Assembly (NCBI GenBank): GCA_050014355.1
Contig: JBEKDL010000002.1
Coordinates: 8,799 to 72,798 of the forward strand
Reading direction: 5' to 3'
DNA from: Fen-1077 sp050014355
Lineage (GTDB): Bacteria; Chloroflexota; Dehalococcoidia; Dehalococcoidales; RBG-16-60-22
Length of the DNA: 64,000 bases
Position 1 is the first letter of the stretch. Each line of letters opens with the position of its first letter. Below are positions 17,004 through 24,426 of this stretch, piece after piece. Position numbers and translations under genes: made by a program. The notes below the pieces were generated by a model. The model did not search any database, was not told the origin of the DNA, and saw nothing but the letters and a program-made list of their open reading frames with translations.

Positions 17004-17463
17004 GGCTGCGCTTCTCCCGCACTTTATCGGCTTTCCCTGCCTCGTTATCGGCGATGAACTGCTTGGCCGTGCTTTCCGCGACGACCGTGCCGTCTTTCAG
17101 GCATACCTGTCCCTCGGTTTCGATAATTTTTTTACGGTGCAGGGTGACGCGGCCGGTGACGATGAGGGGCGTGTCCACCTTTATGGGCTGCCGCTGCCGT
17201 ATGGTGATGCTGGCGGTCAGGCAGGTATTGCCAGTGGTATAAGCGGCATGGCTCATCGCCTCGTCCAGCAGGCAGCCCAGGATACCGCCGTGGAGTAGTC
17301 CCGGCCAGCCCTGGAACTCTTTTACGGGAGTATATTCTGCCCTGACTGTATCGCCTTCCCTGACGAATTTGAGCTTCAGACCGATGGGATTATTGCCGCC
17401 GCACCCGAAACAGAACCCTTCATTGAGGTCGGCGTTGAGCGTTACTTTTGGCACAATAACCAT
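16996..17463 (-). CDS. PaaI/hotdog-fold thioesterase
   Basis: A 155-residue hotdog-fold protein of the PaaI/4HBT type, which hydrolyses acyl-CoA thioesters in the cytoplasm. GWPGLLHGGILGCLLDEAMSH near residue 52 is the core HGG signature with the downstream acidic residue. An N-terminal CFGCGGNNPIGLKLKF segment is typical of this subgroup. A lysine/arginine-rich tail of about 15 residues follows the fold. It lies between thiL and the HAD gene in the same transcription unit and probably removes stray CoA thioesters, though the substrate is not deducible. Confidence 0.85.
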   Translation of the reverse strand: MVIVPKVTLNADLNEGFCFGCGGNNPIGLKLKFVREGDTVRAEYTPVKEFQGWPGLLHGGILGCLLDEAMSHAAYTTGNTCLTASITIRQRQPIKVDTPLIVTGRVTLHRKKIIETEGQVCLKDGTVVAESTAKQFIADNEAGKADKVREKRSHV

Positions 17464-17491
17464 GATTGTATCTCCATTCCGGTCTTAATTA

Positions 17492-18487
17492 TTAAAAGTG
17501 CTGCCAGCCCGTTTTTCCGGTCTTCACGGCTTTTCCCTGTACGTCAATCAGGTCAATCTTGCCCGGCTCGCCGGCGGTGATTTCTCCGATGGCCGTAACC
17601 GGGCACTTTAGCTCCGATTTAGCTTTGTTGACCGCGGCGGAGCTGCCCGTGAAAAGGAGCTCGTAGTCTTCCCCGCCGGAAAGCGCCAGACCCGGCGCTT
17701 TGTCCCCGAAGCTGCCTTTCATTAAAGGATGGACCGGCAAACGTTCGGCAAAGACACGGGCGCTCATTTTGCTCTCTTTGCAGATGTGGCGGAGGTCGGA
17801 GAGCAGACCGTCGCTGATATCGATGGCGGTTTTCAGGCCGCATTTGACCAGGAACTGACCTTCAGCCAGGCGCGGCACAGGATGAACGAAGGCGCTTTTC
17901 AGGTATTTTTCGGCCTCCGGTTTGAGCTTGAGCTTTTGCGTGAGCATCTCCATCCCGGCGGCGGCGCTGCCCGGGTAACCGGTCACGGCAATAGTATCGC
18001 CGGGTCGGGCGGCCGAGCGCCGCAATATCTCGCCATTCAGACTGCGGCCGATAACGGTGATGGTCACGGATACCTGCGGCGCGCGGGAGATGTTGCCGCC
18101 GACGATGGCTGTCCGCGACCCCCTGGCCAGTTTAATCATGCCATCGTACAGGGCGGTGACATCCGACACGGCGGAATCTTTCGGCAGAGCGAGGGCGACC
18201 AGCGCGTACTCCGGCACGCCGCCCATCGCGGCGATATCGCTTAAGTTAATGGCCAGCGATTTCCAGCCGAGCTCCTGCCAGGAGATGGTGTCCAGCGTGA
18301 AATGGACGTCCTGTACCATGGTGTCTACCGTGGCCAACTCTATCGAGCCGTCAGGGCGCCAGGCGGCGGCATCATCGCCGATGCCGATGAGCGGACGGTC
18401 CGGGGCGAGCCGGTCGACTTTCGCGTCGGATATCATTTTGGCGAGGAGGTCAATCAGCCTGAACTCTCCCAGCTTGGAGACTTTCAT
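17492..18487 (-). CDS. thiL: Thiamine-monophosphate kinase
   Basis: ThiL phosphorylates thiamine monophosphate to thiamine pyrophosphate. The 331-residue product has the family length. The N-terminal segment LIGIGDDAAAWRP near residue 34 is the ATP/Mg-binding GDDAA motif, TVDTMVQDVHF near 56 is the thiamine-phosphate site, and IDISDGLLSDL near 215 and ALSGGEDYELLFTGS near 265 are conserved AIR-synthase-fold segments. It is the first gene of a four-gene minus-strand group ending in ndk. To its right the base composition changes sharply to AT-rich. Confidence 0.93.
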   Translation of the reverse strand: MKVSKLGEFRLIDLLAKMISDAKVDRLAPDRPLIGIGDDAAAWRPDGSIELATVDTMVQDVHFTLDTISWQELGWKSLAINLSDIAAMGGVPEYALVALALPKDSAVSDVTALYDGMIKLARGSRTAIVGGNISRAPQVSVTITVIGRSLNGEILRRSAARPGDTIAVTGYPGSAAAGMEMLTQKLKLKPEAEKYLKSAFVHPVPRLAEGQFLVKCGLKTAIDISDGLLSDLRHICKESKMSARVFAERLPVHPLMKGSFGDKAPGLALSGGEDYELLFTGSSAAVNKAKSELKCPVTAIGEITAGEPGKIDLIDVQGKAVKTGKTGWQHF

Positions 18488-18561
18488 CAGGGAAATTATA
18501 GCATATTCATGACTACGCTCACTATATGGAGACTGTTGCGAAACTCATTAATCATATGTAA

Positions 18562-19494
18562 TTACTGTTTATAAAATGGTACTGGCGTATCCGACCATTG
18601 ACTTGGTGCGCCGCCAAAAGGATTATCATTTATCGACCACATTCCAGGATATAGATACAAACATTTAAATTGAGCAGAATAAGTATATTTTTGTTGGGTC
18701 GGTGCATGTGTTATCGGGTCGTAAATAGTGATGAAGTCTTTGGAGACAGTATAAGTGCCTACCTTTTTCCCGTTATAAGGGTCATCCGTTGAATAAGTCC
18801 CGTCCTTATTTAATGTTATCGATGCCGTGAATCCTGCCGCCGATGCAACATAGGTTCCATATGGTATTAAAGGCGATACTTGATTCACGGCCTTTTGTGA
18901 GAGAAAGGCATATGCTGCCACTTTCTCTCCACCAGTTAATTTCCCGTAGGAATAGGGTTGTTGACCCTGATACACTATCTGAGCATTACTTAAAGTCAAA
19001 TTACTTGGAACTTCAAAACAAGTTAACAATTGTCTAGTTTGGCCTTCATCTAGCGAGGGAATGGGTGTTCCAGGGAGTGCCTTAAAATACTCAGGACATC
19101 TATATATATTCGTTCCATCCGTAATTGCCCACCAATAATAAGTCCAGCAATTTTGATTAGGGACAGACGCTAGATAAGTTTTATTCTTAACAGAGATATT
19201 TACAACCCACAAAACATCACCTCCCTTGGGATTCAAAACTCCAGAGCCACCTTCAATAATATCCTGTACTAATCCAGTCACTGTCACACGCCCAATAATA
19301 TCTGCTGGATAGGATGAAGAAAGTGGGGTGAGAGTAGATGAATTAAGATGTGACATCGCTTCACTGGCCTTCTCTTTTGCAGAATTGGCTGCCTGTTGTA
19401 CACCAGCACATGCAGAGGCAATCGTTAGTATAGGAATGAGAAAACAAGCCAATATCACGAAACTAGATATAGAGGTAAAATGATTTTTAAACAT
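18562..19494 (-). CDS. Unrecognised secreted lipoprotein
   Basis: I do not recognise this 310-residue protein. Residues 1-30 form a signal peptide with a lipobox-like IASAC, so it is probably lipid-anchored outside the membrane. A short helical stretch follows (QQAANSAKEKASEAMSHLN). The next domain contains VTGLVQDIIEGGSGVLNPKG. The C-terminal third looks like a small beta-barrel module, with GTYVASAAGFTASITLNKDG, GTYSTDDPYNGKKVGTYTVS and an aromatic-rich end. Codon use is AT-rich, unlike the flanking thiL. It belongs to a three-gene low-GC block. Confidence 0.7.
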   Translation of the reverse strand: MFKNHFTSISSFVILACFLIPILTIASACAGVQQAANSAKEKASEAMSHLNSSTLTPLSSSYPADIIGRVTVTGLVQDIIEGGSGVLNPKGGDVLWVVNISVKNKTYLASVPNQNCWTYYWWAITDGTNIYRCPEYFKALPGTPIPSLDEGQTRQLLTCFEVPSNLTLSNAQIVYQGQQPYSYGKLTGGEKVAAYAFLSQKAVNQVSPLIPYGTYVASAAGFTASITLNKDGTYSTDDPYNGKKVGTYTVSKDFITIYDPITHAPTQQKYTYSAQFKCLYLYPGMWSINDNPFGGAPSQWSDTPVPFYKQ

Positions 19495-19546
19495 ATCCTA
19501 CCTCCTAATATTTGCCCCCCTTATTTCGTTTTAGAGCATATCCTAA

Positions 19547-20257
19547 TTATTTGTCTATACTCTGAGTGCAACCAGGATATATACACCGTCCTGCGCTAGC
19601 TTCGGAGTTTACTAGCATGGACTTTATATTACAATACCTTGCTTCACAACTCGGATTTGAACATTCATCAAACCTAGATGCGCCTCCTCTGTATTTATCT
19701 AACCATTCTTTTGTTTTATTATATTTCTCAATCCATAGATTATTATCTCTGAAGTAAAGAGTTTTGTTATGTTTTAAAAGAGAGAACAGTAAATTTAACT
19801 GTTCATCTAGGGTTGGTTCAATAATTCTGTAGAATCTCTGTCCATGCGATGCTAATAGGCACTTCCAAGAATCTTCCTCAATGATGTATCTCAATACCAA
19901 ATCTTTGTGTTGGGGACAACACAAACTTTCGCCGCACTTCCAGCAATATGGTTTTTTCTGGCTTGGGTTAGGGTTAAATGCGCCGCATTTTCTACATCGT
20001 GCTATATTACCTTTTGATTGGATATTAAGCATCCTATCCATAATCGCAGGAATAAAAGCATCAAAAAGGCTATCCCTCCACATCCGCACTTCAAACTCGC
20101 TCATCTTATCGAAAAACGAACAATTTGAATGGAGTTCGCCTCTATACGGACATAGTGATACATCATTTGGTAAGTTGTAAAATTTAATGCACCATGAGCA
20201 TTGAGATGTTTGGAATAAATCTAAAATTATTTTCTTCCGTTCAGGTATGTCTGCCAT
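19547..20257 (-). CDS. Unrecognised cysteine-rich zinc-ribbon protein
   Basis: A 236-residue protein of unknown function with several cysteine clusters. CSWCIKF near residue 16 pairs with a later Cys. A double zinc ribbon, CRKCG near 87 and CWKCGESLCCPQH near 103, lies in the middle, and the C-terminal block has CSNPSCEARYC and CIYPGC. The spacing suggests two or three structural zinc sites. There is no signal peptide or membrane helix, so it is probably cytoplasmic. The coding is AT-rich, as in its neighbours. It could be a nucleic-acid- or protein-binding accessory factor, but nothing in the sequence decides that. Confidence 0.65.
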   Translation of the reverse strand: MADIPERKKIILDLFQTSQCSWCIKFYNLPNDVSLCPYRGELHSNCSFFDKMSEFEVRMWRDSLFDAFIPAIMDRMLNIQSKGNIARCRKCGAFNPNPSQKKPYCWKCGESLCCPQHKDLVLRYIIEEDSWKCLLASHGQRFYRIIEPTLDEQLNLLFSLLKHNKTLYFRDNNLWIEKYNKTKEWLDKYRGGASRFDECSNPSCEARYCNIKSMLVNSEASAGRCIYPGCTQSIDK

Positions 20258-20329
20258 TGTTGGTTTCCTATGTTTGATTTACATGCTCATTGATAAAATA
20301 ATCCTGATACTGCATAAACATATTTGTAT

Positions 20330-20863
20330 TCATAGCCAATTAGCATAAGGGTACTTATCAGATACATAAAATGAATGAAACATAGTAATATAATCACTAT
20401 CTGCGGTTAATGTAACTCTTACCTTATATGTGCCAATGGGTATAGAAGGTAAATTATCTCGTAATTCATCCTCATCTCTAACTACTTTTCCATCCTTTTT
20501 TCTGGCTGATATAATATCAATGGTAACAGGTATAACAGATGAATCAAGTGTAATACGTGCTCCTCTTATTTCGCTATAAGTAAAAAAATCAGGCATATAT
20601 TCATTCAAAAACGGTCTATTTGTTCCTTCCTCAAATATTTGAAGTGTAGCTGAAATGACAACAGAACGACGATAAACTCCAAGAGCCTTTAATATGCTAT
20701 CCTCAATCGGTTTGTTCTGAATGTCACAAGACAAGATAGTGTGTTCCTCTATATCTCTCGTATAAAACCGAAATATAATTTTGGGTTTACCCCAAAACAT
20801 TTGAATTGCGGAAGGTGTAGCAACAATTAATGCGATTACTCCTATTATTAAAGCAGCATCCAC
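20330..20863 (-). CDS. Unrecognised membrane-anchored protein
   Basis: A 177-residue protein with one N-terminal hydrophobic helix (ALIIGVIALIVATPSAIQMF, about residues 4-23) and then a beta-rich soluble part. The run YKVRVTLTADSDYITMFHSF near the end looks like an immunoglobulin-like or other beta-sandwich fold. It lacks a cleavable signal, so it is probably anchored with the soluble part outside. Low GC and AT-rich codons place it with the two preceding genes. No family is recognised. Confidence 0.6.
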   Translation of the reverse strand: MDAALIIGVIALIVATPSAIQMFWGKPKIIFRFYTRDIEEHTILSCDIQNKPIEDSILKALGVYRRSVVISATLQIFEEGTNRPFLNEYMPDFFTYSEIRGARITLDSSVIPVTIDIISARKKDGKVVRDEDELRDNLPSIPIGTYKVRVTLTADSDYITMFHSFYVSDKYPYANWL

Positions 20864-20952
20864 GCCCCTATTCTATCACTTTGGAATCCTTTGTCCAGTA
20901 AATAATTCCTGTCACTTACGTTACTCACTTTATATGGCAAGACAGCCTGGCA

Positions 20953-20982
20953 ATAAAAAAGGGGGCGAGTGCACCCGCCCCC
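20953..20982 (-). terminator. Rho-independent terminator of the small membrane-protein gene
   Basis: On the minus strand a GC stem GGGGGCG / CGCCCCC (20976-20982 with 20961-20967) closes on a short loop and is followed by TTTTTT (20955-20960). It lies just after the stop of the gene at 21008 and separates it from the low-GC block. Confidence 0.8.
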
Positions 20983-21007
20983 TGTGGATTTAACATTTAC
21001 GGACTCA

Positions 21008-21238
21008 TCAAGGTTTTTCGGCCGCTTTGGCCTCTGCCGGCGCCGTTCCACCATCGCCGCGGCCCTGATATTTGAACCTGAAACCCTGGAATACCGCAAA
21101 CCCCACCCCTATCACTCCGGCCAGGGTCGCGGACGCTTTATCCAGGTTCAAAGACGGATAGAACCACGCCAGCGCCGTCACGCCGGCGCCCGAAATCCCG
21201 AAAACCACCATGAGCAATATTCCCATCTGTTTATCCAT
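21008..21238 (-). CDS. Small two-helix membrane protein, unknown
   Basis: A 76-residue protein with two predicted membrane helices (about residues 6-26 and 38-54, VIGVGFAVFQGF) and a hydrophilic Ala/Glu/Lys tail. It has its own terminator. No function can be assigned. Confidence 0.6.
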   Translation of the reverse strand: MDKQMGILLMVVFGISGAGVTALAWFYPSLNLDKASATLAGVIGVGFAVFQGFRFKYQGRGDGGTAPAEAKAAEKP

Positions 21239-21369
21239 CTACGCTACCCTCCGCCGGAAGAATCTCTTATTATTTATAACGGATTTTTCGGGTCAAGGTT
21301 AGTGTTTCCGGGGGGAAATCCCGGAAGCGCGCTGTCAATATTTAAGGCTATTAGCTATAATGGGTCGGG

Positions 21370-21993
21370 ATGAATGAAAGCTCGCGTCGCTCCAGGAATA
21401 TAGCCATTGCGATACTGGCGGCGATGATAGTCATCAGTGTTGTCGGCGCCGTACTCCTGGTACAGCACTCGAAATATATCACCCGGCTTGAGCAGCAGGG
21501 GTATCTCGGCCTCTTCATCATCTCTATCTTCGCCGGTTCGCCGATACCCATACCGACCCCGAGCATGATACTTACTTTTACTCTGGGTAGTATTTTGAGT
21601 CCTTTCCTGGTCGGGCTGGTCTCCGGCAGCGGCAACGCCGCCGGCAACGCGCTGATTTTCTGGACGGGGCGCAGCGGGCACAAGGTAATTCAGAACTTTA
21701 TGGTGACCGACCTATCCGGCACCCCGCCCCGCTCGAAAATAGGGCGGTTTTTCAGGAGATTATCAAGGGTGCCGGAATTTGCCAGCCGGAGGGTGCTGAT
21801 GGCGGTATTTTTTCTATCGATATATCCCAATCCCATCCTCACCCCCTTGATTCTGGGGATGGGGGCAACGCGTTTTAGCTTCTGGCAATTTTTTCTGGCA
21901 ATCTGGGCCGGTAAGACCGCCCAGTGTATGATATTAAGCTACCTGGGATACTTCGGCCTGCGTTCGCTCATGAGGTTTTTCGGGATTTTCTAG
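21370..21993 (+). CDS. VTT/DedA-like integral membrane protein
   Basis: A 207-residue polytopic membrane protein. After a basic N-terminus and a first helix, it has the re-entrant pattern IFAGSPIPIPTPSMILTFTL near residue 55, a GLVSGSGNAAGNALIFWTGR stretch near 82 and a second hydrophobic re-entrant part, IYPNPILTPLILGMGATRFS, near 150. This two-fold layout resembles the VTT (SNARE-associated/DedA) family, which includes lipid scramblases and flippases. The family's full charged motifs are not evident, so I regard it as a distant member. It is followed by the phosphoesterase gene on the same strand after about 50 bases. Confidence 0.65.
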   Translation: MNESSRRSRNIAIAILAAMIVISVVGAVLLVQHSKYITRLEQQGYLGLFIISIFAGSPIPIPTPSMILTFTLGSILSPFLVGLVSGSGNAAGNALIFWTGRSGHKVIQNFMVTDLSGTPPRSKIGRFFRRLSRVPEFASRRVLMAVFFLSIYPNPILTPLILGMGATRFSFWQFFLAIWAGKTAQCMILSYLGYFGLRSLMRFFGIF

Positions 21994-22045
21994 GCAGGCC
22001 GGCTCCCCTAGCGATATTTTCCAAAACCTGTTATATTATCTGTAA

Positions 22046-22777
22046 ATGCGCTACGCCTTCATCGCCGATATTCACGCCAATCTGGCTGCTTTACAGGCCG
22101 TGCTCGAGGATATTCAGGTAAAAGGCAGGGTGGATGAGATATGGTCCCTCGGTGATATCGTGGGCTATGGGCCGGACCCGCGCCAGTGCCTCGAACTGGT
22201 CAAGAAATACTGCGCCGTGAACATCGCCGGCAATCATGACCTGGCCGCTATCGGCAAGATAGAGCTATCCTATTTTAATCCCGCAGCGGCCGAAGCCTGC
22301 CGGTGGACGATGAATGAGTTGAATCCGGTAGACGTGCATTACCTCGCGGACCTGCCCCTGAAAATGGAAAAAAATGATTTTACGCTGATGCACGGCAGCC
22401 CGTCAGACCCGGTCCTGGAATACGTGATATCCGCCAGTATCGCGGAAAAAAACTTCGCTTTTTTTGATAAGAAATTCTGCCTGGTGGGACACTCCCACGT
22501 GCCCGCTGCTTTCAGGCAGGAAGGCAACACCGCCCAGACGATACACCTTATGGAAGGCGTTGGTCTGGTGCTGCATACGCACCGGATGATAGTTAATCCG
22601 GGGAGCGTGGGACAGCCAAGGGACGGCGACCCGCGCGCCAGCTACGCCATCTACGAAAGCGAAGGTATGATGCTCCGTTTGCACCGCGTGGAATATAATA
22701 TCAATGCCACGCAGGATAAAATGATGCAGGCCAACCTGCCTGTATCGCTCATTACGCGCCTGGAACAGGGACGCTAG
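22046..22777 (+). CDS. YfcE/MJ0936-like metallophosphoesterase
   Basis: A 243-residue calcineurin-like phosphoesterase. The two-metal site motifs appear in order: FIADIHANLAALQAVL (DxH) at residue 4, LGDIVGYGPDP (GDxxGxG) near 36, GNHDLAA (GNHD) near 62, and LMHGSP and LVGHSHVPA (GHTH-type) near 115 and 150. The end, VNPGSVGQPRDGDPRASYAI, is characteristic of this bacterial branch, which acts on phosphodiesters or phosphoproteins. The substrate is not known. There is no ribosome-binding site. An extended -10 (TGTTATATT, ending at 22037) would place the transcript start two bases before the ATG. Confidence 0.88.
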   Translation: MRYAFIADIHANLAALQAVLEDIQVKGRVDEIWSLGDIVGYGPDPRQCLELVKKYCAVNIAGNHDLAAIGKIELSYFNPAAAEACRWTMNELNPVDVHYLADLPLKMEKNDFTLMHGSPSDPVLEYVISASIAEKNFAFFDKKFCLVGHSHVPAAFRQEGNTAQTIHLMEGVGLVLHTHRMIVNPGSVGQPRDGDPRASYAIYESEGMMLRLHRVEYNINATQDKMMQANLPVSLITRLEQGR

Positions 22778-22791
22778 TCCCTGAAAATAGA

Positions 22792-22819
22792 GGAGGCGGG
22801 TCTTCGCGACTCCGCCTCC
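22792..22819. terminator. Hairpin between convergent genes
   Basis: GGAGGCGGGTC (22792-22802) pairs with GAC-CCGCCTCC (22808-22819, one bulged T) around a TTCGC loop. The flanks are only moderately T-rich on either strand. It lies between the convergent phosphoesterase and HD-GYP genes and probably stops transcription from both sides. Confidence 0.6.
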
Positions 22820-22850
22820 TTGATCAACTCTTTCAGTATTCGGTTCAGAG

Positions 22851-23882
22851 TTAAGCGCCTATCTTGATATCGTTTTTAGGTATTTGCTGGGTCTTGATTT
22901 TACTAATCAGCACGTTGGCGATGATGGGGTCGAACTGGGTGCCGCTATACCATACCAGCTCCTCCATGGCGTCGTGCTTGGACATGGCCCGCCGATAAGG
23001 GCGGTCGGAGGTCATGGCCTGGAAAGCATCGGCCACGGCGATAATCCTGGCCCCCAGAGGGATATCTTTGCCGCGGATTTTCTGGTCCAGCCCGGAACCG
23101 TCATAGCGGTCATGATGGTGAGAAATCATATCGACTACCTTATCGTTAACGAAAGGCTTGACCAGGTTGGGGCCGATGATGGCGTGGGTCATAATGTGGC
23201 GGTATTCGCTTGAGGTCAACTCGCCGGGTTTGTTAAGAATATTGGGGTCAACGGCAATTTTACCCACATCATGCAGCAGGGCGGCCCAGCGCAGGTCGTC
23301 CATATCCTCGGGGGAAAACCCCATTTGTTTGCCGATGGAAAGAGAAAGCTCCGATACCTCCTGGGAGTGTCCCTTGATGTAGCTGTCCAGCGATTCCAGG
23401 GTGTTGACGAGAGCTTCCACGGTACCGAGGAACAGCCTCCTGGGCTCTTTATGGCCGCCTTCTTTCCTGCCGATATCCTGAAAATAGCGTTGAATTTCCA
23501 GCGCTACTCTCCGCTTGTCCAGTGTACCGTTGATGCTCTGTAAAATCTGCTCGAATTTAAACGGTTTATTAATATAGTCCTGGGCGCCGTTCTGGATGCA
23601 CCTGGCGATAATCTTCGTATCGCTGACGCCGCTGGCCATAATCACGGCCGTTTCCGGGAAATTCAAGGTAATATCCGGCAGCACCTCATAGCCCTGTCTG
23701 CCGGGCATATTGATATCCATGATAACGAGGTCGGTTTGTTTTTCTTTCAGCTTGGCCAGGGCCTCTTCGCCGTCGCCGGCTTCATCGCAGGCGTAGCCGC
23801 GCATGGCCAGGCCTTTATTTAAAATACCCCTGATGGCTTCTTCGTCATCAACGAGCAGTATGCTCTCTTTCGGAATGGTCAT
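22851..23882 (-). CDS. Response regulator with HD-GYP output domain
   Basis: A 343-residue two-domain regulator, started at ATG 23882 because GGAGGT lies six bases upstream. The receiver domain (about 1-120) has the acidic pair LVDDEE, the phospho-acceptor Asp in VIMDINMPG near residue 53 and the lysine in NKPFKFEQ near 105. The HD-GYP domain has HDVGKIAV near 215 and HHDRYDGSG near 270, and ends with ADAFQAMTSDRPYRRA. Such proteins usually hydrolyse cyclic di-GMP. Where the family has GYP, this protein reads GLD, so activity on c-di-GMP is uncertain. No sensor kinase gene is adjacent. Confidence 0.88.
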   Translation of the reverse strand: MTIPKESILLVDDEEAIRGILNKGLAMRGYACDEAGDGEEALAKLKEKQTDLVIMDINMPGRQGYEVLPDITLNFPETAVIMASGVSDTKIIARCIQNGAQDYINKPFKFEQILQSINGTLDKRRVALEIQRYFQDIGRKEGGHKEPRRLFLGTVEALVNTLESLDSYIKGHSQEVSELSLSIGKQMGFSPEDMDDLRWAALLHDVGKIAVDPNILNKPGELTSSEYRHIMTHAIIGPNLVKPFVNDKVVDMISHHHDRYDGSGLDQKIRGKDIPLGARIIAVADAFQAMTSDRPYRRAMSKHDAMEELVWYSGTQFDPIIANVLISKIKTQQIPKNDIKIGA

Positions 23883-24038
23883 TTGCCCACCTCCCCGGTA
23901 GTGCACTTCCTGGTAATAAGATTGTAAGAGGCGGACGCTAAACAAGTTATTAATATCGAACGTTGGCACATAAATAAATAGTAAAGATTTTTAAGGCCTT
24001 TAACGTTATGAATTTGTAACTTTTTACCCCGTCAATTT

Positions 24039-24067
24039 ATGACTATTGCAAGCGTTGCTGATATAAT
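24039..24067 (+). promoter_or_regulatory. Promoter of the SHOCT gene
   Basis: ATGACT (24039-24044), a 17-base spacer and TATAAT (24062-24067) with an extended TGA just before it. The predicted start is near 24074, 40 bases upstream of the gene, which has AGGAGGT as ribosome-binding site. Confidence 0.6.
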
Positions 24068-24113
24068 TAATATATAGAGTATTCGTCAACGATGGATTTC
24101 AAGGAGGTCAATT

Positions 24114-24347
24114 ATGATGTGGTGGGGTTGGCACGGCTGGGGCGCGGGCCTGATGATTTTGTTGATGCTGGTGTTCTGGGGCGGCATTATCGGGCTGATT
24201 GTATGGGTGGTTACCCGGCTGACCAGGCAGGGAACGCACTCCGGCGGCGAAAAGCAAAATCCGCTGGATATCGCCCGGGAGCGCTATGCCTGCGGGGAAA
24301 TAAATAAAGAGCAGTTCGAACAGATTAAGAAAGACCTGTCCGGGTGA
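24114..24347 (+). CDS. SHOCT-domain small membrane protein
   Basis: A 77-residue protein: a Trp/Gly-rich start (MMWWGWHGWG), one long membrane helix (about residues 12-36), a basic linker, then the short C-terminal SHOCT module DIARERYACGEINKEQFEQI. SHOCT domains are oligomerisation tags found on many small membrane proteins, often beside metal or stress genes. Here the convergent neighbour is a copper-type P-ATPase. A strong AGGAGGT lies seven bases before the ATG. The specific function is unknown. Confidence 0.8.
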   Translation: MMWWGWHGWGAGLMILLMLVFWGGIIGLIVWVVTRLTRQGTHSGGEKQNPLDIARERYACGEINKEQFEQIKKDLSG

Positions 24348-24364
24348 TTTCTGATCTCATCACT

Positions 24365-24407
24365 CTAAATTCTAATCCCCATTCCCCTATTGGAGTTTAG
24401 AATTTAG
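24365..24407. repeat. AT-rich inverted repeat between convergent genes
   Basis: CTAAATTCTAA (24365-24375) and TTAGAATTTAG (24397-24407) form a perfect 11-bp stem with a 21-base loop. A further TTTAGAATTT copy follows at 24410. It lies between the convergent SHOCT and P-ATPase genes and could serve as a bidirectional transcription stop or be a small dispersed repeat. Confidence 0.5.
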
Positions 24408-24426
24408 TATTTAGAATTTCCCCCTT

